Source: Adiantum capillus-veneris
Lineage: Eukaryota; Streptophyta; Polypodiopsida; Polypodiales; Pteridaceae
DNA length: 64,000 nucleotides
NCBI GenBank assembly: GCA_014529385.2
Contig: CM043969.1
Coordinates: 37,569,922-37,633,921 of the forward strand
Direction: 5' to 3'
Part shown: one piece after another, positions 10,525 through 20,929 of the stretch
Layout: each line of letters starts with the position of its first letter
Numbering within the stretch: the first letter of the stretch is position 1
Translations under genes and position numbers: made by a program
Notes under the pieces: model-generated
Told to the model about the DNA's origin: nothing
The model's database searches: none
What the model saw: only the letters and a program-made list of their open reading frames with translations

Positions 10525-11828
10525 TGTAACAGACTTGGACACTCCAAGTCAAGAATCAATCACCCAAGGTTGCATCCGTACGTATTGTACGTACGGATCC
10601 GTACAATACAGTACAGCCATACGGTACGGTACGGTTCCGTACGTACGGATAGATAGTGTACGGATTTTTTATTTTTATTTTTTCCCCCTTTCACAATTTT
10701 TTTTTTTTGTTTTTTTGTTTTTTTTTATAGGGGCATCTTGCCATTGGGCAATGGACTAAAGTTTATTGTATTATATAGTGTATTCCCATTTTTCTGTCTT
10801 TTTGATGGTAGAGTCTAGACTGGTCACTATAGTATGATGTATCCATCTTTGTATGAGGATTGATAATCCGTCCTCAATCTTGACTCTTGATGTTTTATGT
10901 ATTTTGATTCCGGTATCATGGTATGTTGAAGTTTTAAGTTTTAACTTTTCGCAATCGTGACTCATGTTTAGTGCTATTGAAATTTGACTAAGTGATGTAG
11001 TACGGATAACATTTGAAGCAGTATCTAATGGACATTGAAGCAGTATCTAATGGATATTTGAAGTAGTATCTATGTCTAGACTCTATGTAGTTCCTAGTAT
11101 GTATAGGCTGAAAAAGGCTAAAGTCACTATTCTTTTTGTTGTTACAAATGTTACGTACTGGTCACGTACCTTAAAGGCCAATCCGTACAGAAGTACGTAC
11201 CTTACGTACTGATTACGTACCGTACACTCCGTACCTTTCCACCTTGCAATCACCATCGCACCAAATAACCACTTCAAAACAATTCACAGATCACAATAGA
11301 TTTGCACTGGCCCGGCGGAGTTCCGTGCCTAGAGATATTAGCCCCAAAGACTGGCGTCCCTTTCAATATTTCTTTATGTATTAAATCAATGTCAAAGTAC
11401 AAGAGAGCGGTTAGGGTTTCACTCTCAGACTCTGCGTCCAGATGCTCTGCAGAGTGAGTCCTAATCCGCTTATTTAAAGATTACAAGGGATGCCCAAAAG
11501 CTTCCAAAATTTAAAAGCAAAAATTCTCTCTCTCTCTCTCTCAGGAGAGTAAAAAATAAAGCAATCAATTTTTCTCTCTCTCTCTCTCTCTCTCTCTTGG
11601 CCCATGTGTAGAGAAAAGCAAGGCATTTGCGTCGCTAGCTTGGCTTGCTTTTCAGCTCCGTAAAATCTGGAAACTTTCGTACTGTTGCTAGGTGGCATTT
11701 CAGCCGCCAGGTTAGGGTTTCAGCCACTTTAGGGTTTCAGTCAGCAATGAGGGTTAGGGTTTGCAAGAATTAGGGTTTGCAAGAATTAGGGTTTTTGCTC
11801 TCGGTAGGCACGTCATCACTTTGTGACA
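10525..11828 (-). repeat. Element B 3' LTR, carrying a MITE
   Basis: Plus-strand boundaries are TGTAACAGAC and ATCACTTTGTGACA. The length is 1304 bp because of the MITE plus its duplicated target (690 bp); without it the LTR is about 614 bp. It contains the conserved box at 11351-11382 and the AGGGTTT-rich segment at 11715-11800. TACCCCCCTCTTG follows, the complement of the polypurine tract. Confidence 0.9.
10565..11246. mobile_element. hAT-like MITE 1 in the B 3' LTR
   Basis: 682 bp without coding capacity. Terminal inverted repeats begin CAAGGT at both ends (right end CACCTTG). The flanks are an exact 8-bp duplication, CAATCACC, at 10557-10564 and 11247-11254. The sister LTR has the same site once at 17679-17686, which proves insertion after B arrived. 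Subterminal regions are crowded with GTAC/CCGTACGG/TACGTAC palindromes. An 8-bp TSD and a CAAGG start fit the hAT superfamily. No transposase is present, so an autonomous relative must have moved it. Confidence 0.92.
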
Positions 11829-11867
11829 TACCCCCCTCTTGAAAGCATTGTAATCGCCCGCCGCGAT

Positions 11868-12046
11868 TATGTCTGTACGAGCATGCCACTTCGAAACTAT
11901 TGACATTTGTACATTCCCAGAGCAAATTAGGCATATATTTATGTGAAAAAGCATTCCATGGTGCCACGTGTACAAATGTACAAATGCCTAATTTGCTCTG
12001 GGAATGTACAAATGTCAATAGTTTCGAAGTGGCATGCTCGTATGAG
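11868..12046. repeat. Inverted duplication in the B 3' untranslated part, sequence shared with the H LTR
   Basis: About 60 bases at 11874-11934 (starting ACGAGCATGCCACTTCGAAA) reappear in reverse complement at 11985-12044, separated by about 50 bases. The transcript could form a long hairpin. The same text occurs at about 36630-36711 inside the H LTR, including the GCTTTTTCACATAAATATAT part. A short direct repeat, GCATTGTAAT(C/T)GCCCGC, lies at both outer sides (about 11844 and 12097). Confidence 0.85.
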
Positions 12047-12119
12047 CAAAGTCTGTAACAATTATGAGCATTTGTCTGTACGAGCATGCGATTATGAGCA
12101 TTGTAATTGCCCGCGATTA

Positions 12120-12180
12120 TGTCACATCACCTGACATCATAGGACATCACTAGACATCACAGGACATCACATGACATTCA
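12120..12180. repeat. Short tandem ACATCAC-type repeats
   Basis: Five or six imperfect units of about ten bases (ACATCACAGG-like). They are matched by a similar run in D at 9372-9435 and so belong to the 3' untranslated part of this element family. Confidence 0.75.
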
Positions 12181-12582
12181 ACATTCATTCGGATCTCAGA
12201 CCATGATTTATCGGCAATGTAACTAGCAATCACATCTAGGTCCAATCAGGACCTCATCGATGTCCGATGGACTAACCCCTATTGCAACCATGTCTATTCT
12301 AGGTCAATCAGACCAAAATGCTATAGTCATTTCGTCTATCACTTCCTGCACTTAAAAGAAGTCAAGAACAAATCAGTATCATAATAAAAAATTCCATTTC
12401 ATTAAAGTCATACAGCAGAATACTGTCAGCTTTCAGTATCCCTGAAGCTCAAAGAGACATCAGTGACTCTAGTATCTAAATCAAGGCATCTGTTGACAAA
12501 GGAGCGGATTGACTCCCCTCTTGTGCATCCCACTGCACGACATCTCCGACCAAGCTGAATTCTGGATTCCATTTGGAGTAGA

Positions 12583-15194
12583 CTATGCTAAACCAAAAGC
12601 ATCGAGGTAAAGTTTCATAATCTGAGGAGTATCTGCTAGGTCCTCCTCCTCCATCCACTTCGCATCCAATGCAGGATAGTTCTTGAACTTAACCAAGAAC
12701 CGCCTTCGGACTTTACCTTTATTCTTCGTATCCTTATGCGCCAAAATCTGTTCAGGAACAAGGATCTCCTCGTTTTCTTCCACTTTAGGTTGCTCATCAG
12801 GCTCCCCATCATCAGGCACATCACCTTTAAAAGGTTTCAAGAGACTCACATGAAATTGTGAATCCTCCAAGTGTCTGGCTGTTTCAATCGGAAGGAGACA
12901 TCATTTATCTTTTCAGTGATCTAGAAAGGTCCGTAGTATCGCATACTAAGCTTTGGAAAAAGCCTCTCCTTTCCCTTTTTCTTTCTTAGGCATGCCTTCT
13001 CAAAACGTAAGAGCACCCAATCATCCTGCTTCAATTTCAAGTCGCGACGATGGCGATCTGCTGCCTTTTTCTCTCGTTCTTGAGACTTCTGCAAAGTCTC
13101 GCGAACCTTGGCAAAAGCCGTGTCCAAGTCTCGCGTATATTCATCCGCTTCAAAGATCTTATCTTTCGTGCTTAGGAAGGGTGGAAACCTTCGCAGCACC
13201 TTCAACAATCTCAAATGGCGCCTTCCCCGTCGAAGAGTGTATCATGTTATTATAGGCAAATTCCACCAAAGGTAAGTACTTTTCCCCTTGAGTCTTCTGA
13301 TCTGAGATATAAGACTTCAATAAATCTAGAACCACTGAATTTGCAATCTCAGATTGCCCATCAGTCTGCGGGTGGAACGATGATGAGAACTGCAACTGCG
13401 TCCAATGTTCTCCCCTTCCAAAACAAACTTGTAAATCTAGGGTCTCTGTCGGAGACAATCGTCTCAGGCATGCCATGTAATCTGAAGATCTGGGCCACAA
13501 TCAGTCTCGCTAAGTGATCTGGCTTGACTGTTTTCTTCACTTGAATGAAATGAGCATGTTTGCTAAATCTGTCAATAACAGTCCAGATACCATGGTGACC
13601 ACTCTGTGTTCTCGGGAGATCAAAAATGAAATTCATTGCAATACTTTCCCAGGGACAGGTGGGTATGGGTAAAGGCTATAACAATCCTTGTACCTTATGC
13701 CTGTCAAACTTGACCTTCTGGCATACTAAGCAACTGCGCACAAACTCTTCCACATCCTTTTTGGGTCTCGGCCAAAAGAAGTATCTCTCTACCCCTTTCA
13801 TGGTGGTAGCAATGCCGTGGTGACCCGTAAAAGGTGGGCAGTGGCATTCAGTCATAACCTTTTCCCTCAACGGCTGTGTAACGCACATGGTTTTTCTCAC
13901 CAAGTAGCCTTCCCCAATGGAGTATCCTGCTATTGTCTCCCCATCCCGTATTTGTGTGAAAAATCTGCAAAATCTGTATCTATGGCATACTGATCGACCA
14001 TATCCTCGAAGCTCCTATGATGTATCGCGGAAATAGCCAGAACCAATGGCTTCCGAGACAAAGCATCTGCCACTACATTCTTCTGTCCCTGAACATGGAC
14101 AATCTGGAAGTGAAACTGTGACAAGATGTTCGCCCACCGCATCTGTTTTTCCGAAAGCTACTTCTGTGACAAGAAGTAGCGCAAACTCTCATGGTCTGTA
14201 AAGACAGTAAAATCCGCTCCGAGTAGGTAATGCCTCCACTGAGTAAGAGCATGGATAACCGCCAAAAGCTCTTTCTCATAAATCTGTGCTGTCATCTACG
14301 GCCTAGAGAACAATCGGCTCTCGTAAGCAATGACATGGCCTTCTTGCACTAAGATCGCACCCAAAACTACGACCACAAGCATCACAATATACTTCAAATG
14401 ACTTCTGCAAGTCCGGCAAAGTCAAAACTGGTCCGATAGTCAATTTCTCTTTCAATGTCTGAATGGCAGTCACCTCTGTGGATACCCACGAGAAAGGGAC
14501 TCCTTTCTGTGTTGTGTCAAGATATGCAAAGGGGAAGCAACCTCTGCAAACTTTCGTATGAACCGCTTGTAGTACGAACAAAATCCCAAGAAGCTTCTAA
14601 CTTCATGGACATTCTTCAAATCGGGCCAATCACGTATAGTCTCTATCTTGGCCGGATCCATTTGCACTCTTGCTGCTGAGACAATGTGTCACAAAAGTGT
14701 ATCTCTCATAGGAAAAATTTACTTTTCTTTGCATTAATCACCAACTTGTGATCTTGTAATGCCTGAAAGACCTGAAGCAGATGATTTCTGTGTTCTGCCT
14801 CATTCTTGGAGAAAATAATGATGTCGTCAAAGAAAGTGCCACCAAATAGCCTGTACTCTCGAAAAATCCTGTCCATCATCTAATTAAATGTCGCAAGAGC
14901 ATTGGTTAAGCCAAAAGGCATCACCAAAAACTCAAATAACCCAAAAGTAGTCCGAAAGGCTGTCTTGTAGACGTCTCTCGGTGCGATTCGGATCTGATGA
15001 TATCCACTCTTCAGGTCAATCTTGCTAAAGCACGAGGATCCTTGTAACCTGTCGAGTATATCATCGATCCCATGAATCGGAAATCTGTTGTTGATGGTGA
15101 TTTTGTTGAGAGCTGTATAATTGATGCACATTCTCCAAGATCCGTAAAACCAACAACACTGGAGAGCAATACGGTGAAGTACTAGGCTGGACAA
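12583..15194 (-). pseudogene. Element B pol: RT, RNase H, integrase, chromodomain
   Basis: Read from right to left on the minus strand. RT at 15194-14470 has 'DGSWRMC'-type and '[20 protein letters not shown]' blocks, and the FDD box lies near 14835. RNase H and spacer are at 14450-13930 ('QGQKNVVADALSRKPLVLAI'). The integrase zinc motif is at 13903-13676 ('RSCLVCQKVKFDRHK') and the core at 13636-13159 ('MNFIFDLPRTQSGHHG', 'PETIVSDRDPRFTSLFWK', 'FHPQTDGQSEIAN'). The integrase C-terminus is at 13214-12921, and the chromodomain at 12870-12583 ('RRRFLVKFKNYPALDAKW'). Frames change several times. A complete domain set in order, but decayed. Confidence 0.9.
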
Positions 15195-15447
15195 GACCCT
15201 TTTCCAAGAGGTCTTTCACTTGGTTCATAATCTCTTCATTCTATCTCGGCTCACACGGTAAGGTGGCTGGTTCGGTGGTGTGCTTCCAGGTATCAGATCA
15301 ATGGTATGATCTTCAGGACGAGCAGGTGGTAACTCGCCTGGTAGGCCTTCTGAGAAGCAATCGGCGTGAGTGGAGAAAATCTTGGCGTTCTTTATCAAGT
15401 TTAGACATATTTGTCCTATCCTTATCGCTCAATTCTTTCATAAAGAT

Positions 15448-16191
15448 CTAGTAAACAAACAGACCGGATTTCATTAATTTTGAAATGGCCGAAGCCGATA
15501 CAATAGGGACAGACTCGCCCTTCAATTTAATATCAAGTACAATTGTTCTGCCCTTCTCTGTAGTCAAAGTCGCTTTCCTCGCCCGATAATCGACCAGGGC
15601 GTTGTTCTTGTGGTACCAGGGAATCCCTAAGAGAACATCACAACCCTCCAAAGGCATTATGAAGAAGTTCTCATGCCCCAAATACCCCCAACAATGCAAC
15701 CAAAGTTTGCCAATGACGGGTGTAATGGCTACATCCTTGCCGGGTGCCGCAAGAACTGCCTCCGCAAGTGGTTCCATCCGATCGGGAGTGAACCCGAGCC
15801 GCGCCGCCAATTCCGCTGAAATGAAGTCGGCCTTGGCTCCTCCATCAAAGAAGATCAGGGCTTCTTGATCTTTGACTTTGTCCCAAGCTCGGCAAAGTTT
15901 TGTACTCTCGTCCATAGTGTTGGGATCGGTACCCACACAATCTGAAACTAGTACTGTTTTCATCTTGCCTTTTCGTCCACGTTCCTCAGCTGCTCTCGAA
16001 CTCTCAGGCGTGTCGTCGTCCTTATCATTCTGTTCTTTCTGTGCCTTTTGAGGGCACTTCGGCGGAGATATGTCCATGTTCCCCGCATCCAAAGCACTTC
16101 CCCTCCTTGATGAATCGAGCTCGCTCCTGAGGAGTAAGCTTGGGTCGTGCATCCTTTTTCTCTGGGTTGCTCTTTTTCTTTTTACTTTCAT
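15448..16191 (-). pseudogene. Element B protease region and Gag C-terminus
   Basis: A 247-codon minus-strand frame. It opens in the Gag basic/zinc region and proceeds to an aspartic protease, with 'IFFDGGAKADFISAELAARL' as the active-site block and 'DVLLGIPWYHKNNALVDY' as the second half. The active-site triad is D-G-G where D-S-G or D-T-G is usual. The same DGG occurs in J and A, so it is a family trait and not damage. The zinc knuckle 'CFGCGEHGHISA' lies in the overlapping frame near 16090, with its last cysteine displaced by a frameshift. Confidence 0.82.
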
Positions 16192-16199
16192 TCCCAGAA

Positions 16200-17576
16200 G
16201 TCTGTTCGGCTCGTTGTGTCATGGCCTCATCTGTGGGGTAGGTCAGACTGCCAGAGTGAATGGCAAAGCCTCTCTTCGCATGACTCATTAACTCCTAAAT
16301 AGAAGCTGACTTCTGCTCCAAGCAGTGATCTTGGATCTCATCAACTCCTGAATAGAAGCTGACTTCTATTCCAAGCAGTGATCTCGGATCTCTGTTAAGG
16401 TAGACCCAAGGTGAACCGCTCAATCTGTTCTCTGAACGAGATCTTCTTGAATGAAGAGGCGGGTAGAAAAGAGCTCCAGAATCTCTCACAGTAAGCATTT
16501 ATTGTATCTTTCTTGGTCATCCGAAGATGGTTCCAAGCAGCTCGTATATCTCGTTCATACTCTTGCGTCAACCAAGAAGAAATAAAAAGCTTCTTAAAAA
16601 TTTCAGCCATTTAATTGGCGCAGTCTTGTTTAAAAGAAGCGTGGACCACCAAGTACGAGCATTCCCCTTAAAGTAAGAGGCAGCTCTCCGAATCTTGGAG
16701 TGCTCTGAGTAGCGTCCTCACGCGAAAGCGATGTCAAACAAAGACAGAGCCTTCGAAGCATCTGAGTATCCTGAAAAAGTATCAAATTTGATCGAGTGTC
16801 CACCTTCCTTAAACTCTCGGACTTTCTTGCTTTTATCTTCCAGAAAGTCATACTGGTTGGCTTTATAAAAATTCTTCTTGTTCGCATAAAAGTTTCCGTC
16901 ATTGGAGTCTAAACTGTCTGTAGATGAGTCCTCAGGAGAACTGTAGAACTGTCAGTCTCTGGGCGAGATTTAGCCTTCTTTGCCTTTTTCTTGTCCTTTC
17001 CGAAGCATTTTTTCTTGCTTCGCTTTTTACCTTTTCCGTCTTCTTCGCTCGAATCTGAAGAGCTAGAAGAACTGTCAGAAGAAGAAGAAGAACTGGGTAA
17101 TCCTTCAAAGTGAACACGCTTCTTCTGTTTCTTTGCTTTGTCAAATGTCGACTGACGACCCAAATAACCCGGGAAGTCAATGTCCTGCTTTTTTTGCCTT
17201 GCTTTTTGGCTTTCTTTTGCGCGTCAAAAAGCTTAGCAATCCGTGCATCAACCACCTCTTCTAATTCCTTCTCTGAATATTTCTTGTGAGCAGAAGGCTT
17301 CTTGAGAGCAGGTTTCGGGGGTGGTGTAGTGGTTTTCTGCCACTGCTCATGCACTTCCTGAAAAGAAGTCTCGCTCATATATTTTGCAAATTTTGGGTCC
17401 TTCGCAAAATTGAGCATCATCTTTGTTGCATCGCCGATCAATTGACGACGCTCCATCTCTTGTCGCTCCGCCTGAGTAGGTCGAGGCGGGCCATACTCTC
17501 TGCCGGAATCTTCGTTGTGATCCCTACCCGCATCTCCAGATGCAGAGGGAGTCGAATGATCCTTGCGTGAAGCCAT
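16200..17576 (-). pseudogene. Element B gag
   Basis: The start is taken as the ATG complementary to 17574-17576 ('MASRKDHSTPSASGDAGRD'), just downstream of the leader. Next come a basic/acidic low-complexity linker rich in serine then lysine ('FEGLPSSSSSSDSSSS', 'KGKKRSKKKCFGKDKKK') and the gag core ('SWLTQEYERDIRAAWNHLRM', 'ERFTLGLP'). Several frameshifts separate the blocks. A partial tandem repeat of about 50 bp near 16290-16385 duplicates the 'AACTCCTGAATAGAAGCTG' text. The order matches C on the opposite strand. Confidence 0.8.
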
Positions 17577-17632
17577 AGGTGCCACGGGAAAAAAATTGGG
17601 GATCGGATTTCCCGTAGAAGAGAAATCGGCCG

Positions 17633-17646
17633 TGCTCTGATACAAG
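17633..17646 (-). other. Element B primer binding site
   Basis: The minus strand reads TGTATCAGAGCACGG just inside the 5' LTR, a one-base decayed TGGTATCAGAGC; C has the intact version at 19139. It pairs with initiator tRNA-Met. Confidence 0.78.
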
Positions 17647-17968
17647 TATAACAGACTTGGACACTCCAAGTCAAGAATCAATCACCATAGCACCAAATAA
17701 CCACTTCAAAACAATTCACAGATCACAATAGATTTGCACTGGCCGGACGGAGTTCCGTGCCTAGAGGTATTGGCCCCAAAGACTGGCGCCCCTTTCAGTA
17801 TTTCTTTATGTATTAAACAATGTCAAAGTACAAGAGAGCGGTTAGGGTTTCACTCTCAGACTCTGCATCCAGATGCTCTGCAGAGTGAGCCCTAATCCGC
17901 TTATTTAAAGATTACAAGGGATGCCCAAAAGCAGAGCCCCAAAAGCTTCCAAAATTTAAAAGCAAAAA

Positions 17969-18020
<52 letters not shown>

Positions 18021-18319
18021 GAGTAAAAAATAAAGCAATCAATTTTTCTCTCTCTTGGCCCATGCATAGAGAAAAGCAGGGAATTTGCGTCGCTAGTTGG
18101 GCTTGCTTTTCAGCTCCGTAAAATCCGGAAACTTTTGTACTGCTGCCACGTGGCATTTCAGCCGCCATGTTAGGGTTTCAGCCACTTTAGGGTTTCAGCC
18201 AGCAGTTAGGGTTAGGGTTTCCAAAAATTAGGGTTTCTGCAAATCAGTTTCTGGCAGAAATTAGGGTTTGCAGGAATCAGGGTTTCTGCTCTCGGTAGCC
18301 ACGTCATCACTTTGTGACA
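17647..18319 (-). repeat. Element B 5' LTR
   Basis: 673 bp. The plus-strand left end reads TATAACAGAC where the partner LTR has TGTAACAGAC, so the terminal CA of this LTR on the element strand has mutated. It preserves the uninterrupted MITE target CAATCACC at 17679-17686. The CT microsatellite is at 17973-18017. Confidence 0.9.
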
Positions 18320-18468
18320 TAGATACTTTTCCCATTGAGTCTTCTGATCCGAGATATAAGACTTCAATAAATCTAAAATCACTGCATTGGCAATCTCAGA
18401 TTGCCCGTCAGTCTGGGGTGGAAAGATGACGAGAAGTGCAACTGCGTACCAATGTTCTCCCAAATTGC
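18320..18468 (-). pseudogene. Element D integrase continuation
   Basis: The minus-strand text (phrases corresponding to 'DGQSEIANAVILDLLKSYIS' and 'DQKTQWEKY') continues the integrase of D directly from 10524. The plus-strand insertion site reads TAGAT on both sides of B. The segment ends at 18468, where the 5' LTR of C begins. Confidence 0.82.
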
Positions 18469-19137
18469 TGTCACAAAGTAATGGCGTGGCTATCGAGAGC
18501 AGAAACCCTGATCTCTCCAGAAACCCTAAAACCTGCAAACCCTAATTTATGCCAAAAACCCTAATTTCTGGAAACCCTAACCCTAACTGCTGGCTAAAAC
18601 CCTGAATTTGGCTGAAACCCTAAAATTGGCGGCAGGAATGCCACGTGGCAGCAATACGGATTTCCGGGAATTGCGGACGTTGATTTGCAGCTTTTGAGCG
18701 ACGCAATGTTGTTGCTTTTTCTCTACGCATGGGCAAGGAGAGAGAGAGAGAGAGAGAGAGAATTGACTGCTTTATTTTTGTAAAAACTCAAGTGAGTTTG
18801 TGAGAGAAACAAAAAGAGAGTTTGCTTTTGGAACTGAAGCTTTTGGGGCTCTGCTTTTGGCATCCCTTGTAAATTTTAAATAAGTGGTTTAGGGCTCACT
18901 CTGGAGAGCATCTGGACGCAGAGTCTGAGAGTGAAACCCTAACCGCTCTCTTGTACTTTGACACTGATTAATACATAAAGAAATACCGAAAGGGACGTCA
19001 GTCTTTGGGGCCAATATCTCTAGGCACGGATCTCCGCCGGGCCGGTGCAAATCTATTGTGATCTGTGGATTGTTTTGAAGTAGTTATTTGGTGCTATGGT
19101 GATTGATTCTTGACTTGAAGTGTCCAAGTCAGTTACA
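18469..19137 (+). repeat. Element C 5' LTR
   Basis: 669 bp, TGTCACAAAG...CAGTTACA. On this strand it shows about six AAACCCTAA-type (telobox) motifs at 18500-18625, a GA microsatellite at 18739-18760, and the conserved box TAATACATAAAGAAATACCG at 18969-18988. Confidence 0.88.
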
Positions 19138-19138
19138 G

Positions 19139-19153
19139 TGGTATCAGAGCACG
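19139..19153 (+). other. Element C primer binding site (initiator tRNA-Met)
   Basis: TGGTATCAGAGCACG, one base after the LTR end (19137). Perfect plant-type initiator tRNA-Met site. Confidence 0.92.
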
Positions 19154-19213
19154 GCCGATTTCTCTTCTACGGGAAATCCGATCCCCAAAAAAGAAAAAAT
19201 TCCCGCGGCACCT

Positions 19214-20865
19214 ATGGCTTCACGCAAGGATCAGTCGACTCCCTTTGCATGCGGAGATGTGGGCAGGGATCACAACGAAGATTTTGGCAGAGAGTATGGT
19301 CCGCCTCCACCTACTCAGGCAAAGCAAAGAGAGATGAAGCGTCGGCAATTAATCGGCGACGCAACAAAGATGATGCTCAGTTTTGCGAAGGATCCAAAAT
19401 TGGCAAAATACATGAGCGAGACTTCTTTTCAGGAAGTGCATGCGCAGTGGCAGAAAACCACTACACCACACCCGAAACCCACTCTCAAGAAACCGTTTGA
19501 TCACAAGCAATATTCAGAGAAGGAACTAAAAGAGGTGGTTGATGCACGGATTGCTTAGCTTTTTGACGCGTAGAAGAAAGCTAAAAAGCACGGCAAAAAG
19601 CAGAAGAAAGGCACTGACTTCCCGGGTTATTCGGGTCGTCAGTCGACATTTGACAAAGCAAAGAAACAGAAGAAGCGTGTTCACTTTGAAGGAGTACCCA
19701 GTTCTTCTTCTTCTTCTTCTTCTTCTTCTGACAGTTCTTCTAGCTCTTCAGATTCGAGCGAAGAAGACAGAAAAGGCAAAAAGCGAAGCAAGAAACAACG
19801 CTTCGGAAAGGGCAAGAAAAAGGCAAAGAGGTCTAAATCTCGCCCAGTAACTGATAGTTCTACAGAGGACTCGTCTACAGACAGTTCAGACTCTGATGAC
19901 GGAAACTTGTATGCGAACAAGAAGAATTTTTACAAAGCCAACCAGTATGACTTTCTGGAAGATAAAAGCAAGAAAGTCCGAGAGTTTAAGGAAGGTGGAC
20001 AGTCGATCAAATTTGACAATTTTTCAAGATACTCAGATGCTTCGAAGGCTTTGTCTTTTATACAGCAGTTTGACATCGCTTTCGTGGGAGGACACTACTC
20101 AGAGCACTCCAAGATTCGGAGAGCTGCCTCTTACTTTAAGGGGAATGCTCAAACTTGGTGGTCCACGCTTCTTTTAAACACTACTTAGAGCACTCCAAGA
20201 TTCGGAGAGCTGCCTCTTACTTTAAGGGGAATGCTCAAACTTGGTGGTCCACGCTTCTTTTAAACAAAACTGCGCTAGTTAAATGGCTGAAATTTAAGAA
20301 GCTTTTTATTTCTTCTTGGTTGACGCAAGAGTATGAACGCGACATACGAGCTGCTTGGAACCATCTTCGGATGACCAAGAGAGATACAATAAACGCTTAC
20401 TGTGAGAGATTTTGGAGCTCTTTTCTACCCGCCTCTTCATTCAAGAAGATCTCCTTCAGAGAACATATTGAGCGGTTCACCTTGGGTCTACCTACAGAGA
20501 TCCGAGATCACTGCTTGGAACAGAAGTCATCTTCTATTCAGGAGTTGATGAGTCATGCGAAGTGGGGCTTTGCCATTCACTCCGGCAGTCTGACTTACCC
20601 CACCGATGAGGCCATGACACAACGAGCCGAACAGACTTCTGGGAATGAAAGTAGAAAGAGAAAGAGCAACCTAGAAAAGAAGGATGCACGACCCAAGCTT
20701 ACTCCTGAGGAGAGCGCTCGCTTCATCAAGGAGGGGAAGTGCTTTGGATGCGGGGAGCATGGACCTATCTATGCGAAGTGCCCTAACAAGGCACCGAATG
20801 AACAAGATGAAGAAAGGCCAGAAAGTTCAAAAGCAGCCGAGAGACGTGGCAGAAAAGACAGATAA
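19214..20865 (+). pseudogene. Element C gag
   Basis: Starts at the ATG at 19214 ('MASRKDQSTPFACGDVGRD'). An in-frame TAG ends the first block at 19556-19558. The serine/lysine-rich linker follows, then the core with 'KKNFYKANQYDFLEDKSKK' and 'EQFDIAF'-like text. An 86-bp tandem duplication (copies at 20093 and 20179) shifts the frame. The final block, 20155-20865, ends in zinc knuckle 'CFGCGEHGPIYAKC', in which the conserved glycine-histidine order is kept. Gag packages element RNA; this copy cannot make a full protein. Confidence 0.82.
20093..20266. repeat. 86-bp tandem duplication in C gag
   Basis: The stretch starting CACTACT(C/T)AGAGCACTCC at 20093 is repeated from 20179. The period of 86 is not a multiple of three, so the duplication itself disrupts gag. 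Confidence 0.9.
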
Positions 20866-20929
20866 AAAGCAGAGCTGGTACCACATGGCGTGGGACCTGC
20901 ACCAAATCAAATGAATGAAAGTACAAACT

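Larger units (their letters stand above)
10525..18319 (-). mobile_element. Element B: full-length Ty3/gypsy chromovirus, TSD TAGAT
   Basis: A 7.8-kb element with both LTRs, primer site, gag, protease, RT, RNase H, integrase and chromodomain in Ty3 order on the minus strand. The five bases before (10520-10524) and after (18320-18324) are both TAGAT, a perfect target-site duplication inside the integrase of D. The 3' LTR has been enlarged by a MITE (10565-11246). Stops and frameshifts in gag-pol make it non-functional now. The TSD and the similar LTRs suggest moderate age. Confidence 0.93.

Noticed and set aside
11868-12046. Independent MITE
   Set aside because: No TSD could be set and the same text is part of the H LTR, so a copied and inverted LTR fragment is the simpler reading.
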